Positions 27,515 to 38,591 of a DNA stretch of 64,000 bases are shown in pieces. The notes under the pieces were generated by a model. The model made no database searches and was not told the origin of the DNA. It saw only the letters and a program-made list of their open reading frames with translations. Origin of the DNA: Tomocerus qinae (taxonomy: Eukaryota > Arthropoda > Collembola > Entomobryomorpha > Tomoceridae). The DNA is taken from positions 34,230,909 to 34,294,908 of the forward strand of contig CM034547.1 of the NCBI GenBank assembly GCA_020055645.1, written 5' to 3'. Both the position numbers and the translations under genes were made by a program. The first letter of the stretch is position 1, and each line of letters starts with the position of its first letter.

Positions 27515-29140
27515 ATTTGTAAAAAAAGAGAGTCAGTGTAATATTTCATTTCTGCTTATAATATTTTAGTTATTTCTACTTACAACTTTTCGACACAGCT
27601 TAAAACATTTACAACATGTCCGAAGCTATTTAGTTCGATTATAACTACAACTTAAAATAAGACTATTTTGTTCATTATTAATCACAGGTGACAAGAAACC
27701 GTATATTGTCTATTATTGATTATTAACCAAAACTCTAAACCAACAGTCAAGAAAAGATGAAAGACAAAAAGAAAATTAAATTATAACGTAAATAGCTGAT
27801 AGCAAGCCAGCAAAACAATGCCTATGAATGAATACCAATATAAACGATTTGGCAAGATTTGAGATTACTTGGACTGCTATTTTGCTATGCTAAATTTATT
27901 ATTGTCCATTAATGTTAATGTACATCTAAGTACATGTAATATTAATTTATTTATTTTACATCTTACCTTTGTCACAGACAACAGATATGACAGATAGTTT
28001 ACATTCAAATGACGAATGAAGACTTAAATTAAATCGATGTTGGACGACACAGGCTAACAGCTACTATAACTGCAAGCAAATGACGAACATATATTCTAGT
28101 TCACCGTTATGTTGCGATTGCGAATCTTGACGAATTGAAGTTAAATAGAAGACTTATAATTATAATACGACGTCTTGTCACTTGTTTGGCTTCCAGATTT
28201 CTGACGTCATTGACTGACTTCCAGTTTTTGCAGTGGAAGCAATAATGAAATTGGCTCGCGACCGAAAATTTTCTCTCGGTTTTGGATTTTGCACACGGTT
28301 TACGACTACGATTATTATGCGTATAATAAGCTGGATCAATGATCAAGTTTTAAATCCTCAAGAATGGGAAAAAAGAATTCCAATTCTTGAATGTTCAAAG
28401 TTATTTTCCGTTTACGAAAGGAGATTTAACAGTTATCTATTTATTTAGCTTAGAATTGGCAAGAAAGAAGCCTGGTCACTGGTAGGTGTACTAATAGCAA
28501 AACAAAATTCTGAACGTAGGCAAGAGAAAGACACAAGACTAGGGGCATAAACTGACTAACGACGAATTCAAATTTTGAAACCAGTACAAAATTTCACAAC
28601 TACTACAATACTTAACATGCTTTTACTGTAACTGTGCACTGTAATTGAAGATTCTCCTTTTTAATAGTCTTAGGTCTTTCTTCTCGTTGTCACTGTCCCT
28701 TCTTTCTCCTTCCCTGCCTACATCCTATATCTTCCCTTGTTCGTCTTTATTCTCGCCTTGATTTACAATTACAATTCACTATTGTTCTCTTCTTATTCTC
28801 TTCAAGCAAGTCCAACCAAATCCAAAATCCAAATGCCTGCCTTCCTTTTTATTTTAACCCTACTGCACTCTACTGTATTCGGTTCCTACTTCCAGAGAGA
28901 GTACAAGCCCGTCCGACCGACGTCGTCATTTCTTCAGTATAAGCTATCGTATCACTAGGAAGAAGACATAGTACGGTATTTACGCAAGTACGTACGCATA
29001 CAACATTATACCATTATGTACATATTATGTACGTGCAAATATATATACATGTCATATAGTCATATCATAATATCATACACACAGTATATAATAGGACTCA
29101 GTAGTACATACTCTAGTATAATGGTAGTAACGGAGTAGGG
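27515..29140. other. Upstream flank of casein kinase I gamma
   Basis: No gene recognised. A full CRE octamer TGACGTCA is present at about 28202-28209 within a slightly GC-richer stretch (28080-28350), which may be promoter or first-exon DNA of the kinase gene. This is a guess from position. Confidence 0.3.
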
Positions 29141-29146
29141 CCAGTA

Positions 29147-29311
29147 GAGTCCCCAGCCGTGATATTTAGTGGCCGCGGCGGCTGAAAATTTTGGGAAAAA
29201 TGGCGGCGGCGGCTGGCCGTCATGGCTTCATGTATTTTTCCCCATCAGTGGCGGCGGTTGATGGCAAATTTGATCATAAAACGGCGGCTGGCCACCACGG
29301 CTGGGGGCTCT
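29147..29311. mobile_element. GC-rich MITE-like element with GGCGGC-rich interior
   Basis: Ends are inverted: AGAGTCCCCAGCCGTGAT on the left and, reverse-complemented on the right, AGAGCCCCCAGCCGTGGT. The interior is rich in GGCGGC and carries two similar halves (ATGGCGGCGGCGGCTGG and AACGGCGGCTGGCC). A second, rearranged copy sits at 36021-36115. The ORFs across it are by-products of GC-rich repeats. Superfamily unknown. Confidence 0.6.
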
Positions 29312-29319
29312 GCTCTTCT

Positions 29320-30617
29320 TCCTTCAGCTCTTGTTTTTCCTGCTATCTGGTATCTCCACCTATACCTGCCTGTGTTTAATAGTACGATAGGAAACGTATA
29401 TAGACTAAGGGGGTATAGGATGGAATTTAGGAGTTGAATACTATGTGTATAATAGAGGGCCGAGTACATCAGTAATTTCAGCAGAGTAATCACTAGCAAG
29501 TAGAAAGTACATGGATACCATTGACAGAATAAAGATATAGACATGGAATAACTACTATGACTATAGTTTAAATAGCTACTAGCTAGTTAAGGTCATAGTG
29601 CATACATAAAATACTCTGATTGTTTATGCCACAATTGGGGATGTTGCTATGTATCTAACAAAAAAAGTAAACAACTAAACTAAGTCAATGTAGATTCACA
29701 GAGCCCGTCCAGGGTCTGTTTATGAAAGCCAGTCTGTATAAATGACACATAAAAATACCAATCCGATATCACCACAATCATATAAAATTTATTAGCTTAC
29801 TAAATATCGTAAGCTATTGTGAACGGCCCTAACAGTCTGTCCTACTGTAGACAAAATTTTCCTAATTCCATATATAACCCCACCACTACCCACCATTTTA
29901 ATTCGGCTTAAAAATGGTAACATTTGGCAGAATATTTTGAAAAAAACTCCAGCTGCCACTACTTCAAAAGATACACTGATACACACAGAAGAGACAAAAA
30001 TGACAAAAGTCCATTTTTTGCTGTTAACAATTAGTATGCAAGATCAGCAATCATCGGGTGGGCAATCCAATTTACAGACAAATTTGTATAAATGTGTGAT
30101 AAAAAATTGGTTAGCCAGTGTTCCCTACTTAAAAAGAACTTTGTCAATGAAATCCGTCCCATTTTGCCCCAGGGCTGCTTTTTTACTGATTCCATACACT
30201 ATGTAACCGCAAGACATTAGACAAGATATACAAAGATGCACTATGCGTGCATGTGCGGTGGTGGAATGTTGAGTTTATCGCAAGCTAGTTATTCCATTAC
30301 AATAGTTTATTATGCATGTACCCCCCTTGTGCCCTACCTATTGTCCTTCTCAAAAAACACTGAAAACAGTCGGACTAACTGAGATAGAAGAAAGAAATTC
30401 ACCTTTTTTATAGAACACCATATACGCACAGCACAGGCAGTCAGATTTCAGATTTGGATTGCATAAAAATGACAATGAAAGTCTGATCATAGTAGTTTGT
30501 AGTTATTAGATGGAGATGTATTATTTCAAATTTAGCGCAACAGCACATTGTTACCAAGGACAGACACTTTTCTCAATAAGCCCTATGACCGAGAATGAGA
30601 GTTGCATAAATGACCAC
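29320..30617. other. No gene recognised
   Basis: AT-rich DNA between two MITE-like elements. Short ORFs on both strands have no family resemblance. Confidence 0.45.
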
Positions 30618-30619
30618 TT

Positions 30620-30945
30620 TTTTTGGCAAAAGCGATATAAGTGGAAGAATACTGGACCGAAAATTACAAGATTGGTATCGCCAGAAAGCCCGATTCTTCA
30701 TTGACAACGACATTAAGAGACATTTTCATTTGATGGTCTATGTTAGAAGTAATTGATATTTTAACCATCAAATATAGCCAAAAAATGCCATTTTTTAGGG
30801 AAACATCAATTACTTCCAACCTAGGCTATCAAATGAAAATGTCTCTTAATGTCGTTGTCAATGAAGAATCGGGCTTTCTGGCGATACCAATCTTGTAATT
30901 TTCGGTCCAGTATTCTTCCACTTATATCGCTTTTGCTAAAAGAAA
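30620..30945. mobile_element. Fold-back MITE with arms of about 140 bp
   Basis: Left arm 30620-30757 and right arm 30804-30945 are near-perfect reverse complements. Landmarks are AAAAGCGATATAAGTGGAAG at the left and its reverse complement at the right, and ACATTAAGAGACATTTTCAT with its partner. The loop is about 46 bp. No coding capacity. Confidence 0.8.
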
Positions 30946-30949
30946 TTTA

Positions 30950-31733
30950 ACATGGAATATGATAGTCAAGATATGATTTGAGTTTCCATGCACCCTCACG
31001 TTAACCCGTCCTACTACAGGGTTTCTGTTACACATTAACAAAATTAAAGATTCAAATATGCCCATCTCAAGTGCCCTGATTTTTCATACCATAGTGAACT
31101 GTTTGAATTGACTGTTGACACCGAGCGCAAAAACCTGTGTTGAAAAATTTTAATCAATTCCATTAAGGGTGGACTTCCCTACCCATTCCACTGAAAGTAA
31201 AAAATAATTTTTTCATCGAAACGTAGCCCCTCCCTGCCTCTTCCCAAATCAAGCATAACTTTTTGAATGGACATTTAGTCTCAATCCTTCCACCCTTTAC
31301 CCAAATAACATATAATGTTTCATCGACATGTGTTCCCCACCTCCCCGCAGATTTCAAAAAAATATAACTTTCTCATCACCCTTTAATATCTATCTCCCCA
31401 TTCCTTCCCAAAAATAAAATATGATGTTGTCATCTACACTCTACAGCCATTCCGCGAATGAAATATAATCATTCCACCGACAGATAGCACCTCCCTCCCT
31501 TTCCCAAATATATTACAATTTTTGTGACTGTAAGTAGTCACCATCCACAATAACATAATCCCAAACCATGTATAACACTTTAAAAAATCAAAAATTTCCC
31601 TTTTTCCCAAAAATCACTTTTCTTAAACTTAACTTTCAAAAACGACAATATGCGATATTATTAAATTAAAGTATGTTCACACAACTACACAGGGTTTTCC
31701 TAATTCTAAAAGTGTCAACATAGGGTCTATTGC
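30950..31733. other. No gene recognised; pyrimidine-rich tract
   Basis: The stretch 31170-31640 has several C- and T-rich blocks (CCCTCCC, TTCCCAAA) repeated loosely, perhaps a decayed tandem repeat. Nothing else identified. Confidence 0.4.
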
Positions 31734-31744
31734 TTGCAACAGTG

Positions 31745-33200
31745 TTCAAATAGGGATTCAAGATGCTCTAATAGGGATTCAACATGGTCTAATAGGGATT
31801 CAACATGCTCTAATAGGGATTCAACATGCTCTAATAGGGATTCAACATGCTCTAATAGGGATTCAACATGCTCTAATAGGGATTCAACATGCTCTAATAG
31901 GGATTCAACATGCTCTAATAGGGATTCAACATGCTCTAATAGGGATTCAACATGCTCTAATAGGGATTCAACATGCTCTAATAGGGATTCAACATGCTCT
32001 AATAGGGATTCAACATGCTCTAATAGGGATTCAACATGCTCTAATAGGGATTCAACATGCTCTAATAGGGATTCAACATGCTCTAATAGGGATTCAACAT
32101 GCTCTAATAGGGATTCAACATGCTCTAATAGGGATTCAACATGCTCTAATAGGGATTCAACATGCTCTAATAGGGATTCAACATGCTCTAATAGGGATTC
32201 AACATGCTCTAATAGGGATTCAACATGCTCTAATAGGGATTCAACATGCTCTAATAGGGATTCAACATGCTCTAATAGGGATTCAACATGCTCTAATAGG
32301 GATTCAACATGCTCTAATAGGGATTCAACATGCTCTAATAGGGATTCAACATGCTCTAATAGGGATTCAACATGCTCTAATAGGGATTCAACATGCTCTA
32401 ATAGGGATTCAACATGCTCTAATAGGGATTCAACATGGTCTAATAGGGATTCAACATGGTCTAATAGGGATTCAACATGGTCTAATAGGGATTCAACATG
32501 GTCTAATAGGGATTCAACATGGTCTAATAGGGATTCAACATGGTCTAATAGGGATTCAACATGGTCTAATAGGGATTCAACATGGTCTAATAGGGATTCA
32601 ACATGGTCTAATAGGGATTCAACATGGTCTAATAGGGATTCAACATGGTCTAATAGGGATTCAACATGGTCTAATAGGGATTCAACATGGTCTAATAGGG
32701 ATTCAACATGGTCTAATAGGGATTCAACATGGTCTAATAGGATTCAACATGGTCTAATAGGGATTCAACATGGTCTAATAGGGATTCAACATGGTCTAAT
32801 AGGGATTCAACATGGTCTAATAGGGATTCAACATGGTCTAATAGGGATTCAACATGGTCTAATAGGGATTCAACATGGTCTAATAGGGATTCAACATGGT
32901 CTAATAGGGATTCAACATGGTCTAATAGGGATTCAACATGCTCTAATAGGGATTCAACATGCTCTAATAGGGATTCAACATGCTCTAATAGGGATTCAAC
33001 ATGCTCTAATAGGGATTCAACATGCTCTAATAGGGATTCAACATGCTCTAATAGGGATTCAACATGCTCTAATAGGGATTCAACATGCTCTAATAGGGAT
33101 TCAACATGCTCTAATAGGGATTCAACATGCTCTAATAGGGATTCAATATGCTCTAATAGGGATTCAATATGCTCTAATAGGGATTCAACATTCTCTAAAA
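31745..33200 (+). repeat. Minisatellite with 21-bp unit, about 69 copies
   Basis: Unit CAACATGCTCTAATAGGGAT plus T, repeated almost without other change. Three blocks are visible: about 30 units with CATGCTCT (31801-32430), 24 units with CATGGTCT (32431-32933), then about 12 units with CATGCTCT or CAATATGCTCT (32934-33186). One unit in the middle block (near 32745) lacks a G and is 20 bp. Edge units are diverged. Because 21 is a multiple of three, two plus-strand frames stay open (repeats of SNRDSTC and of LIGIQHA); this is a by-product, not evidence of a protein. Confidence 0.97.
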
Positions 33201-33267
33201 AGGGTTGGACAAAAATACAAACAAACTACTGTAAATTATAATATAGTATAGATAATAAATATGTATA

Positions 33268-34712
33268 CATATTGTCAATTCCTCTTAGCGATGGTATTAC
33301 CCATTGCGGAGTGGCACTTGGATACGCATTCTGATTGGCTGAAATTTTTTGAAATCCAGCCTTCTGATTGGCTATTGCTATAACGAATATTTTATAGATT
33401 CCCCAGATGGGGGAATTTTAGTAACACTTTACAATTTACTACAAATTACAATGCACTACATGAATATTATACACAGGATGCACACAAAGATACTTTGCAT
33501 GGTACAACAACAGAATCGTTCTCATTCTACTATTATGAATCATTTACCACGTATAATAATTAAATACCCTCATGTTGTTGAAGTGTGAAATGTGAATCTC
33601 TATATAATAAACACAGAAGGAAAAAACCTTACCAAACTATCTATGTAACTATGTATGTCTGGTAGGTCAGCCTAGGGAACCTGCACATATTGCGTAACGC
33701 AAAACCCACTCCCCCATGTGTAACGCAAACGTACTGACTGCAACATTTTTGAGTACCTCTTCCTTCCATCAACTGCACACGTAATATATGCTCGTTATTG
33801 ATAAACTGCCTCCGTTTCAAACAGATGATACATTCGGTTTCATTTTACTGCATTGACAGTTGCAAACACATAATTTTACTCAACCCATAATAGCAATAAC
33901 ATACAGAATACTTCGATTATATAGTAATATATTATAAAGAATTCACACATTCAGACTTAACGTACAGAGCGAGAGATGTAACCATACTAGTAGTGTAAAC
34001 TAATTATTTTCGCCATAAATCATGGAAGAATGAGAAATGAGAGATGTTACTATCTTTACTTTCTATATGATTTTAATTAATTAAATTTTTAGAAATAATT
34101 GATGTTTACCTACTAGTATGGATGCGTAAATGATACGATAAGGTACATCGAAGTCGCAATAATAATAATATTATGACTCCGATGTACCAGCTAACTTTCA
34201 GACTTTATGCAAAATCCTTCTGTGTATAATGTTATTTACATGGTCACGTTGGAGTCTTAAAATTCTGTTTGTTATTGTTATTGCTATTATAGGTTGAGTA
34301 AAATTATGTGCTTGCAACTGTCAATGCAGTAAAATGAAACCGAATGTATCATCTGTTTGAAACGGAGGCAGTTTATCAATAATTCGCATTTCACACTTCA
34401 ACAACATCAGGGTATTTAATTACTATACGCGGTAAATGATTCATACTAGTAGAATGAGAACGATTCTGTTGTTGTACCATGCAAAGTGTCTTTGTATGCA
34501 TCCTGTGTATAATATTCATGTAGTGCATTGTAATTTGTAGTAAATTGTAAAGTGTTACTAAAATTCCCCCATCTGGGGAATCTATAAAATATTCGTTATA
34601 GCAATAGCCAATCAGAAGGCTGGATTTCAAAAAATTTCAGCCAATCAGAAAGCGTATCCAAGTGCCACTCCGCAATGGGTGATACCTTCGCTACGAAAAA
34701 TTGACAGTAATG
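33268..34712. mobile_element. 1.4-kb fold-back element, CCAAT-hairpin family
   Basis: Outer arms 33268-33592 and about 34385-34712 are highly similar reverse complements. Inner arms 33793-33905 and 34270-34385 continue the pairing; the left arm has about 190 extra bases (33597-33790) that the right arm lacks. The centre (34141-34188) is a further small hairpin built on GGTACATCG/CGATGTACC. Arm ends read ACTGTCAATTTTTCGTAGCG in the right-arm orientation. The arms contain two ATTGG motifs and ATTCCCCAGATGGGGGAAT. No transposase. The opposed 79-codon ORFs are mirror images of the arms. Confidence 0.85.
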
Positions 34713-35712
34713 TCCAAATCATCCCATGGCGATAATTTTCAAATCGAAACGGAAATATCTCTGGCTTCTGATTGGTCGATGCATTTTTGAAATTGACCAA
34801 TCAGAGCACAGCATTTCATTTCAAATTTTATATGATTTTCATAAAGCATTCCCAGGGGAAATATTTATTGCAATACTGAACTTTGCATTACAGAATTGTG
34901 ACTTGTGATATAAAGACATGCAGACTTACTTTTTTAGCATGTATGAATACTATCACCACAATCGTAAATTTTTAAAAAAAATGCAGATTTGCACTTTAGC
35001 ATAACATCATCCTCATCCTATAAGCTTTAATACAATTGCATTCAATTCAATCCTATGAAATAATACAATTAACTTTCGAATTGTAATAAAAACACCATAA
35101 ATAGACAAGACAAGCTTTGCTGAAAGGAGCAATGATTGACACCGACGTAACAAAGTAAATGCTGATAGTGGGGATTGAAATTCACTCAAAACCACTTATG
35201 GGGGAAATGTATAGGCGGCACCATGCCATTGAGTAATGCTCTATGGCTCCTTCTCCTTTGATCCCCATTAGTGGTTCTCAGAGATTTTTTAAAAAACTAT
35301 AAGCGTACCTTGTTAGGTCGCCATGGTATTTAAGCTACCTTGATTGACACTATAGCTATAGTCTACTCTATTGTAACGTTCTCAGTTCATAGTTAATCCA
35401 ATAGCGTGTTTTATTTACATAATGGAGTTTAGTAAAGTGTATCTATACGATTTATGATGGTTGTGATGGTATTCAATTCATACATGCTAAAAAAGTTAGT
35501 GTCTTTATATCACAAGTCACAATGCTGTAATGCTAAGTTCAGTATTTCAATAAATGTTTCCCCTGGGAATGCTTTATGAAAATCATATAAAATTTGAAAT
35601 GAAATGCTGTATTCTGATTGGTCAATTTCAAAAATGCATCGACCAATCAGAAGCCAGAGATATTTCCGTTTCGATTTGAAAATTATCGCCATGCGATGAT
35701 TTGGACAGTAAA
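34706..35712. mobile_element. 1.0-kb fold-back element, CCAAT-hairpin family
   Basis: Arms of about 240 bp: 34706-34950 and 35473-35712. Each arm carries the terminal GTCCAAATCAT, then AATTTTCAAATCGAAACGG, then a small hairpin of CTGATTGGTC and GACCAATCAG, then CATTCCCAGGGGAAATATTTA (right-arm copy slightly changed). It abuts the preceding fold-back with almost no spacer. No coding capacity in the 520-bp centre. Confidence 0.85.
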
Positions 35713-36020
35713 CAATACAATTTATCTATCTTTACTCTACATAAACATAAAGTGGGGCATGCGCATGGGATTCTTTCACTATTCTTGAATAAATGTTTGT
35801 ATCTATGTCCGTAATATTTTGTAATTAATGAGTAAGGGTAATATTTTGTAATTAATGAGCAAGGACTAGACTATCAGTACTGAGTCTAATCAACGGTCCA
35901 TGAAATTCGGGCCAATGCGCAGTAGCTAGAAATTTACTGATTTCAACATTTTCAAGCACACTTTGTGTGCTAGGATTCAACTAGTAGTATATTATAATAC
36001 AGCTAACATTTTAGCGGTCA
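35713..36020. other. Spacer with a short direct duplication
   Basis: The phrase GGTAATATTTTGTAATTAATGAG recurs within 30 bp near 35810-35860 (TAATATTTTGTAATTAATGAG twice). No gene. Confidence 0.45.
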
Positions 36021-36115
36021 GAGCCCCCAGCCGTGATAGCCAACCACCACCGCATCGCCGCGGTTTTAAGGTTTTTGTCAACAGCCGCCGCTGATGGGGA
36101 AAAATGCAGGAAACC
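36021..36115. repeat. Second copy of the GC-rich MITE-like element, rearranged
   Basis: Begins AGAGCCCCCAGCCGTGATAG and continues through GCCGCGG and CAGCCGCCGCTGATGGGG. Its reverse complement aligns with the right half of the 29147-29311 element. The far terminus is not clear. Confidence 0.55.
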
Positions 36116-36149
36116 ATGTTACATTGCTGTTAGGCTCCGAAGGCTCCAA

Positions 36150-36207
36150 GGTGGGCTATTTATATTTACGATAAATGTATTGCTATACAAATTTAGCCCA
36201 CCTTACC
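36150..36207. repeat. Small inverted repeat
   Basis: AAGGTGGGCTA and TAGCCCACCTT face each other across about 35 bp of AT-rich DNA. Confidence 0.6.
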
Positions 36208-36302
36208 TTTTGACCTTTTCTGAGAACTCGCCACTCGAGCATTCCTATTGGCCGATACAATGTGATTCGAACGTAATAAGGTAATGTAAATAGCCAATTT
36301 CA

Positions 36303-36460
36303 GCATCTTTCTGCAACCAGTTTGAGGTTTAGGTGCATTCAGTTAACGTTTAGCTGGGAAAAAGCCCGTGGTCATGGATACAGCCACTGATCCTCCCTGG
36401 GCCTGCACCCAGTCACCAGTGTTCCTATTCAAACTGGCTGCAGAAAGAGAGCAAAACATT
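36303..36460. repeat. Inverted repeat with 20-bp imperfect arms
   Basis: TCTTTCTGCAACCAGTTTGA on the left pairs with TTCAAACTGGCTGCAGAAAGA on the right, with one mismatch region. Probably part of a composite fold-back. Confidence 0.55.
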
Positions 36461-36484
36461 CTATTGACTTCACCTGAAGTGGGA

Positions 36485-37093
36485 GGGACTGTCATAGGTT
36501 CGAATCACATTGGGCTGATAGTTTTTGAAATGCAGCAATCTGATTGATTGTCTCCATGCCGAAAATTTTATAGACTACCCCAAGGCAAATAGACTGATTC
36601 CCGCCCCCTCCTCCTCCCCCTCCCTGGCATCAGGTGGGTTCAGTAGAGGGAGGTCCCATAAGAGAATTTGAACTTTTATATGGGACTTGCAATTTACTCC
36701 TGAGGGGTGGGTATCCATGACTACCAGCATCTTGTTCTGGGACCGGAATGGGACTAATTTCAAAAGAAAGTCCCATAAAAAAAGTTCAAACTTTCTTATG
36801 GCACTTTCTCTACTGAACCCACCTGATGCCAGGGAGGAAAACGGGAGGCAAGGAAGCAGTTTATTTGCCTTGGACTACCCTAAGGGGAATATTTATTTTA
36901 CAATAGTACTGCTATCAATTGGGGACTTTTTTCAAATAATAACCGCCAGGAAAATCGCTTACGATTGGTGGATGCATTTTTAAAGTTGACCAATTAGAAC
37001 ACTGAATTCCATAGCAAAATTTTATGATTTTCATAAAGCATTCCCAAGGGAAATATTTATTCCATCAAAACTATTTATTTGCATTGCAACATG
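36485..37093. mobile_element. Left part of a CCAAT-hairpin fold-back cluster, interrupted at 37093
   Basis: Starts with ACTGTCATAGGTTCGAATC. Nested arms at about 36587-36682 and 36769-36885 pair (CTCCCTGGCATCAGGTGGGT against ACCCACCTGATGCCAGGGAG). From about 36960 it carries the family hairpin ATTGGTGGATGCATTTTTAA-GTTGACCAAT and the block CATTCCCAAGGGAAATATTT. The family sequence stops at the ATG at 37091-37093 and resumes after 40163, so a 3.07-kb element has cut it. Confidence 0.7.
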
Positions 37094-37199
37094 GAGTGGT
37101 ATGAATAAGGTCTACCTTATGCTTTTACTTTTGTAAGTTTTTGAAGTAAAAGGTTCCTTTGGTATGAATAAAAATATTAGCAATTACTTTTGCTTATGC

Positions 37200-37648
37200 T
37201 TAAGGTTGCTCATCACGCCTGCATAGCAACCGCATGGGCCTATCTAAATGCGTGTTAAAAAATGCTTTACATCAAGCTTTATTCCTCCCGAAGATTACGG
37301 CCGATTTTTATGAGACTTACATTTTTGGAATCCTGGACTATCGAGGAACACAGGAGGGCGGATGGACTTTTGATATTATTGCTTTAAATGGTGCAAAAAA
37401 ATCAACATTGTATAAAAACTAAAAGTGATTCACGTTTTTTGGAATTCGATTTTTTAAAAAGCATTTAAAGCAATAATATCAAAAGTCCATCCGCCCTCCT
37501 GTGTTCCTCGATAGTTCAGGATTCCAAAAATGTAAGTCCCATAAAAATCGGCCGTAATCTTCGGGAGGAATAAAGCTTGATGTAAAGCATTTTTTAACAC
37601 GCATTTAGATAGGCCCATTTGCTATGCAGGCGTGATGAGCAACCTTAA
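37200..37648. mobile_element. Fold-back MITE, family shared with 53269-53669
   Basis: Arms of about 190 bp are nearly identical in reverse complement: TTAAGGTTGCTCATCACGCC at the left end, GCAACCTTAA at the right. Key shared blocks: CTATCTAAATGCGTG, ATTCCTCCCGAAGATTACGG, AGGAGGGCGGATGGACTTTT. Loop about 70 bp. Non-coding. Confidence 0.88.
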
Positions 37649-38515
37649 TCTAGGAGTAAAAGTATTTTCTAATTTTCATGAAGCATTTACTACCGTTAGA
37701 AGTAAATACTACATTTTGGTATGAATAACATCTTGAATTTACTTCTACTTTGAGTATTTGCTTCAAAAATTTGAAGCTTCTCCGATAGCAACTTCACCTT
37801 TTACTTCTCAACGCAAAAGAGTAGGATTGGTAGGATTCACGATTAATTTTCTAAAGTAACTCATAGATAACTCTGACCGGTTACTTATATCCATGACCAC
37901 GAAATTGCATTTGTGATTTGAAGAGTATAGGTGTGATTCGTTGCTGGTCTCTGATTGGCTGAGTCATAGTAACCAAATTTTGTTCTGTACAAAATGAGAA
38001 GTAAATACTACGTTGCAAAATATTTGCTTGACAGTAAATGACGGGCTCAGTAGGATAAGGGTCTTAGATATTAGCAAACAAATAATAAATTTTTAGCCTG
38101 TCCGAAGGATGAGCTTATAAAATTGCAATGTCTGTTAGGCAACAGGATAACTCCGGAATATTGATTGTTAAAAGAGTAACATGCCTCGAATTTGCCACTC
38201 TATAGTAACGCATTTATTTAATATCAAGCCATTACAAGGTAGAGACATAGGGGAGGGGTGTCCCTAATTTTTGCACCCAATTCGTATTATACTTACTACC
38301 ACAAAGAAGTAGGCACCCAAACCAAATTACCATGATTACTTTCGGCTTGGACGCTTACTTCTCTGTGGCAGTATAGGTAATAGAATTACTAATACTATAT
38401 ACACTATATAACATAGAAAGGACATGCCCTATCTGCCTGTGTTATAAGCTTTTCCACCATGTACCTTTATTTATCCTTGAAGGCATTTTATTTTCATTGG
38501 TCGGTTGCAAAGTAG

Positions 38516-38591
38516 AGCCCCGAGACGCGGGAATATAAATATCTGCTATGCCTAAGCATCACAAATATTCATATTCCCGCGTCTCGGGGCT
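38516..38591. repeat. GC-rich hairpin, 27-bp arms
   Basis: AGCCCCGAGACGCGGGAATA opens the left arm; the right arm is its reverse complement with a single mismatch further in. The loop is about 22 bp. Surrounding CCTTGAAG and CTTCAAGG extend the symmetry outward with gaps. Confidence 0.85.

Noticed and set aside
31734-33251. 505-codon open frame over the minisatellite (repeats of SNRDSTC, later LIGIQHA)
   Set aside because: The frame is open only because the unit is 21 bp with no stop in that phase. The one-base deletion changes the peptide wholly without ending it, two frames are open, and there is no signal, splice or family evidence.
33349-34630. Pair of almost identical 79-codon ORFs on opposite strands (33349-33588 and 34391-34630)
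   Set aside because: They are the two arms of a fold-back element read in opposite directions. The peptide has no resemblance to a transposase.
34726-35692. Pair of similar 60-codon ORFs on opposite strands
   Set aside because: Mirror images from fold-back arms; no other support.
36495-36512. GGTTCGAATC, resembling a tRNA T-loop
   Set aside because: No paired acceptor, D or anticodon arms around it; lies in a fold-back arm.
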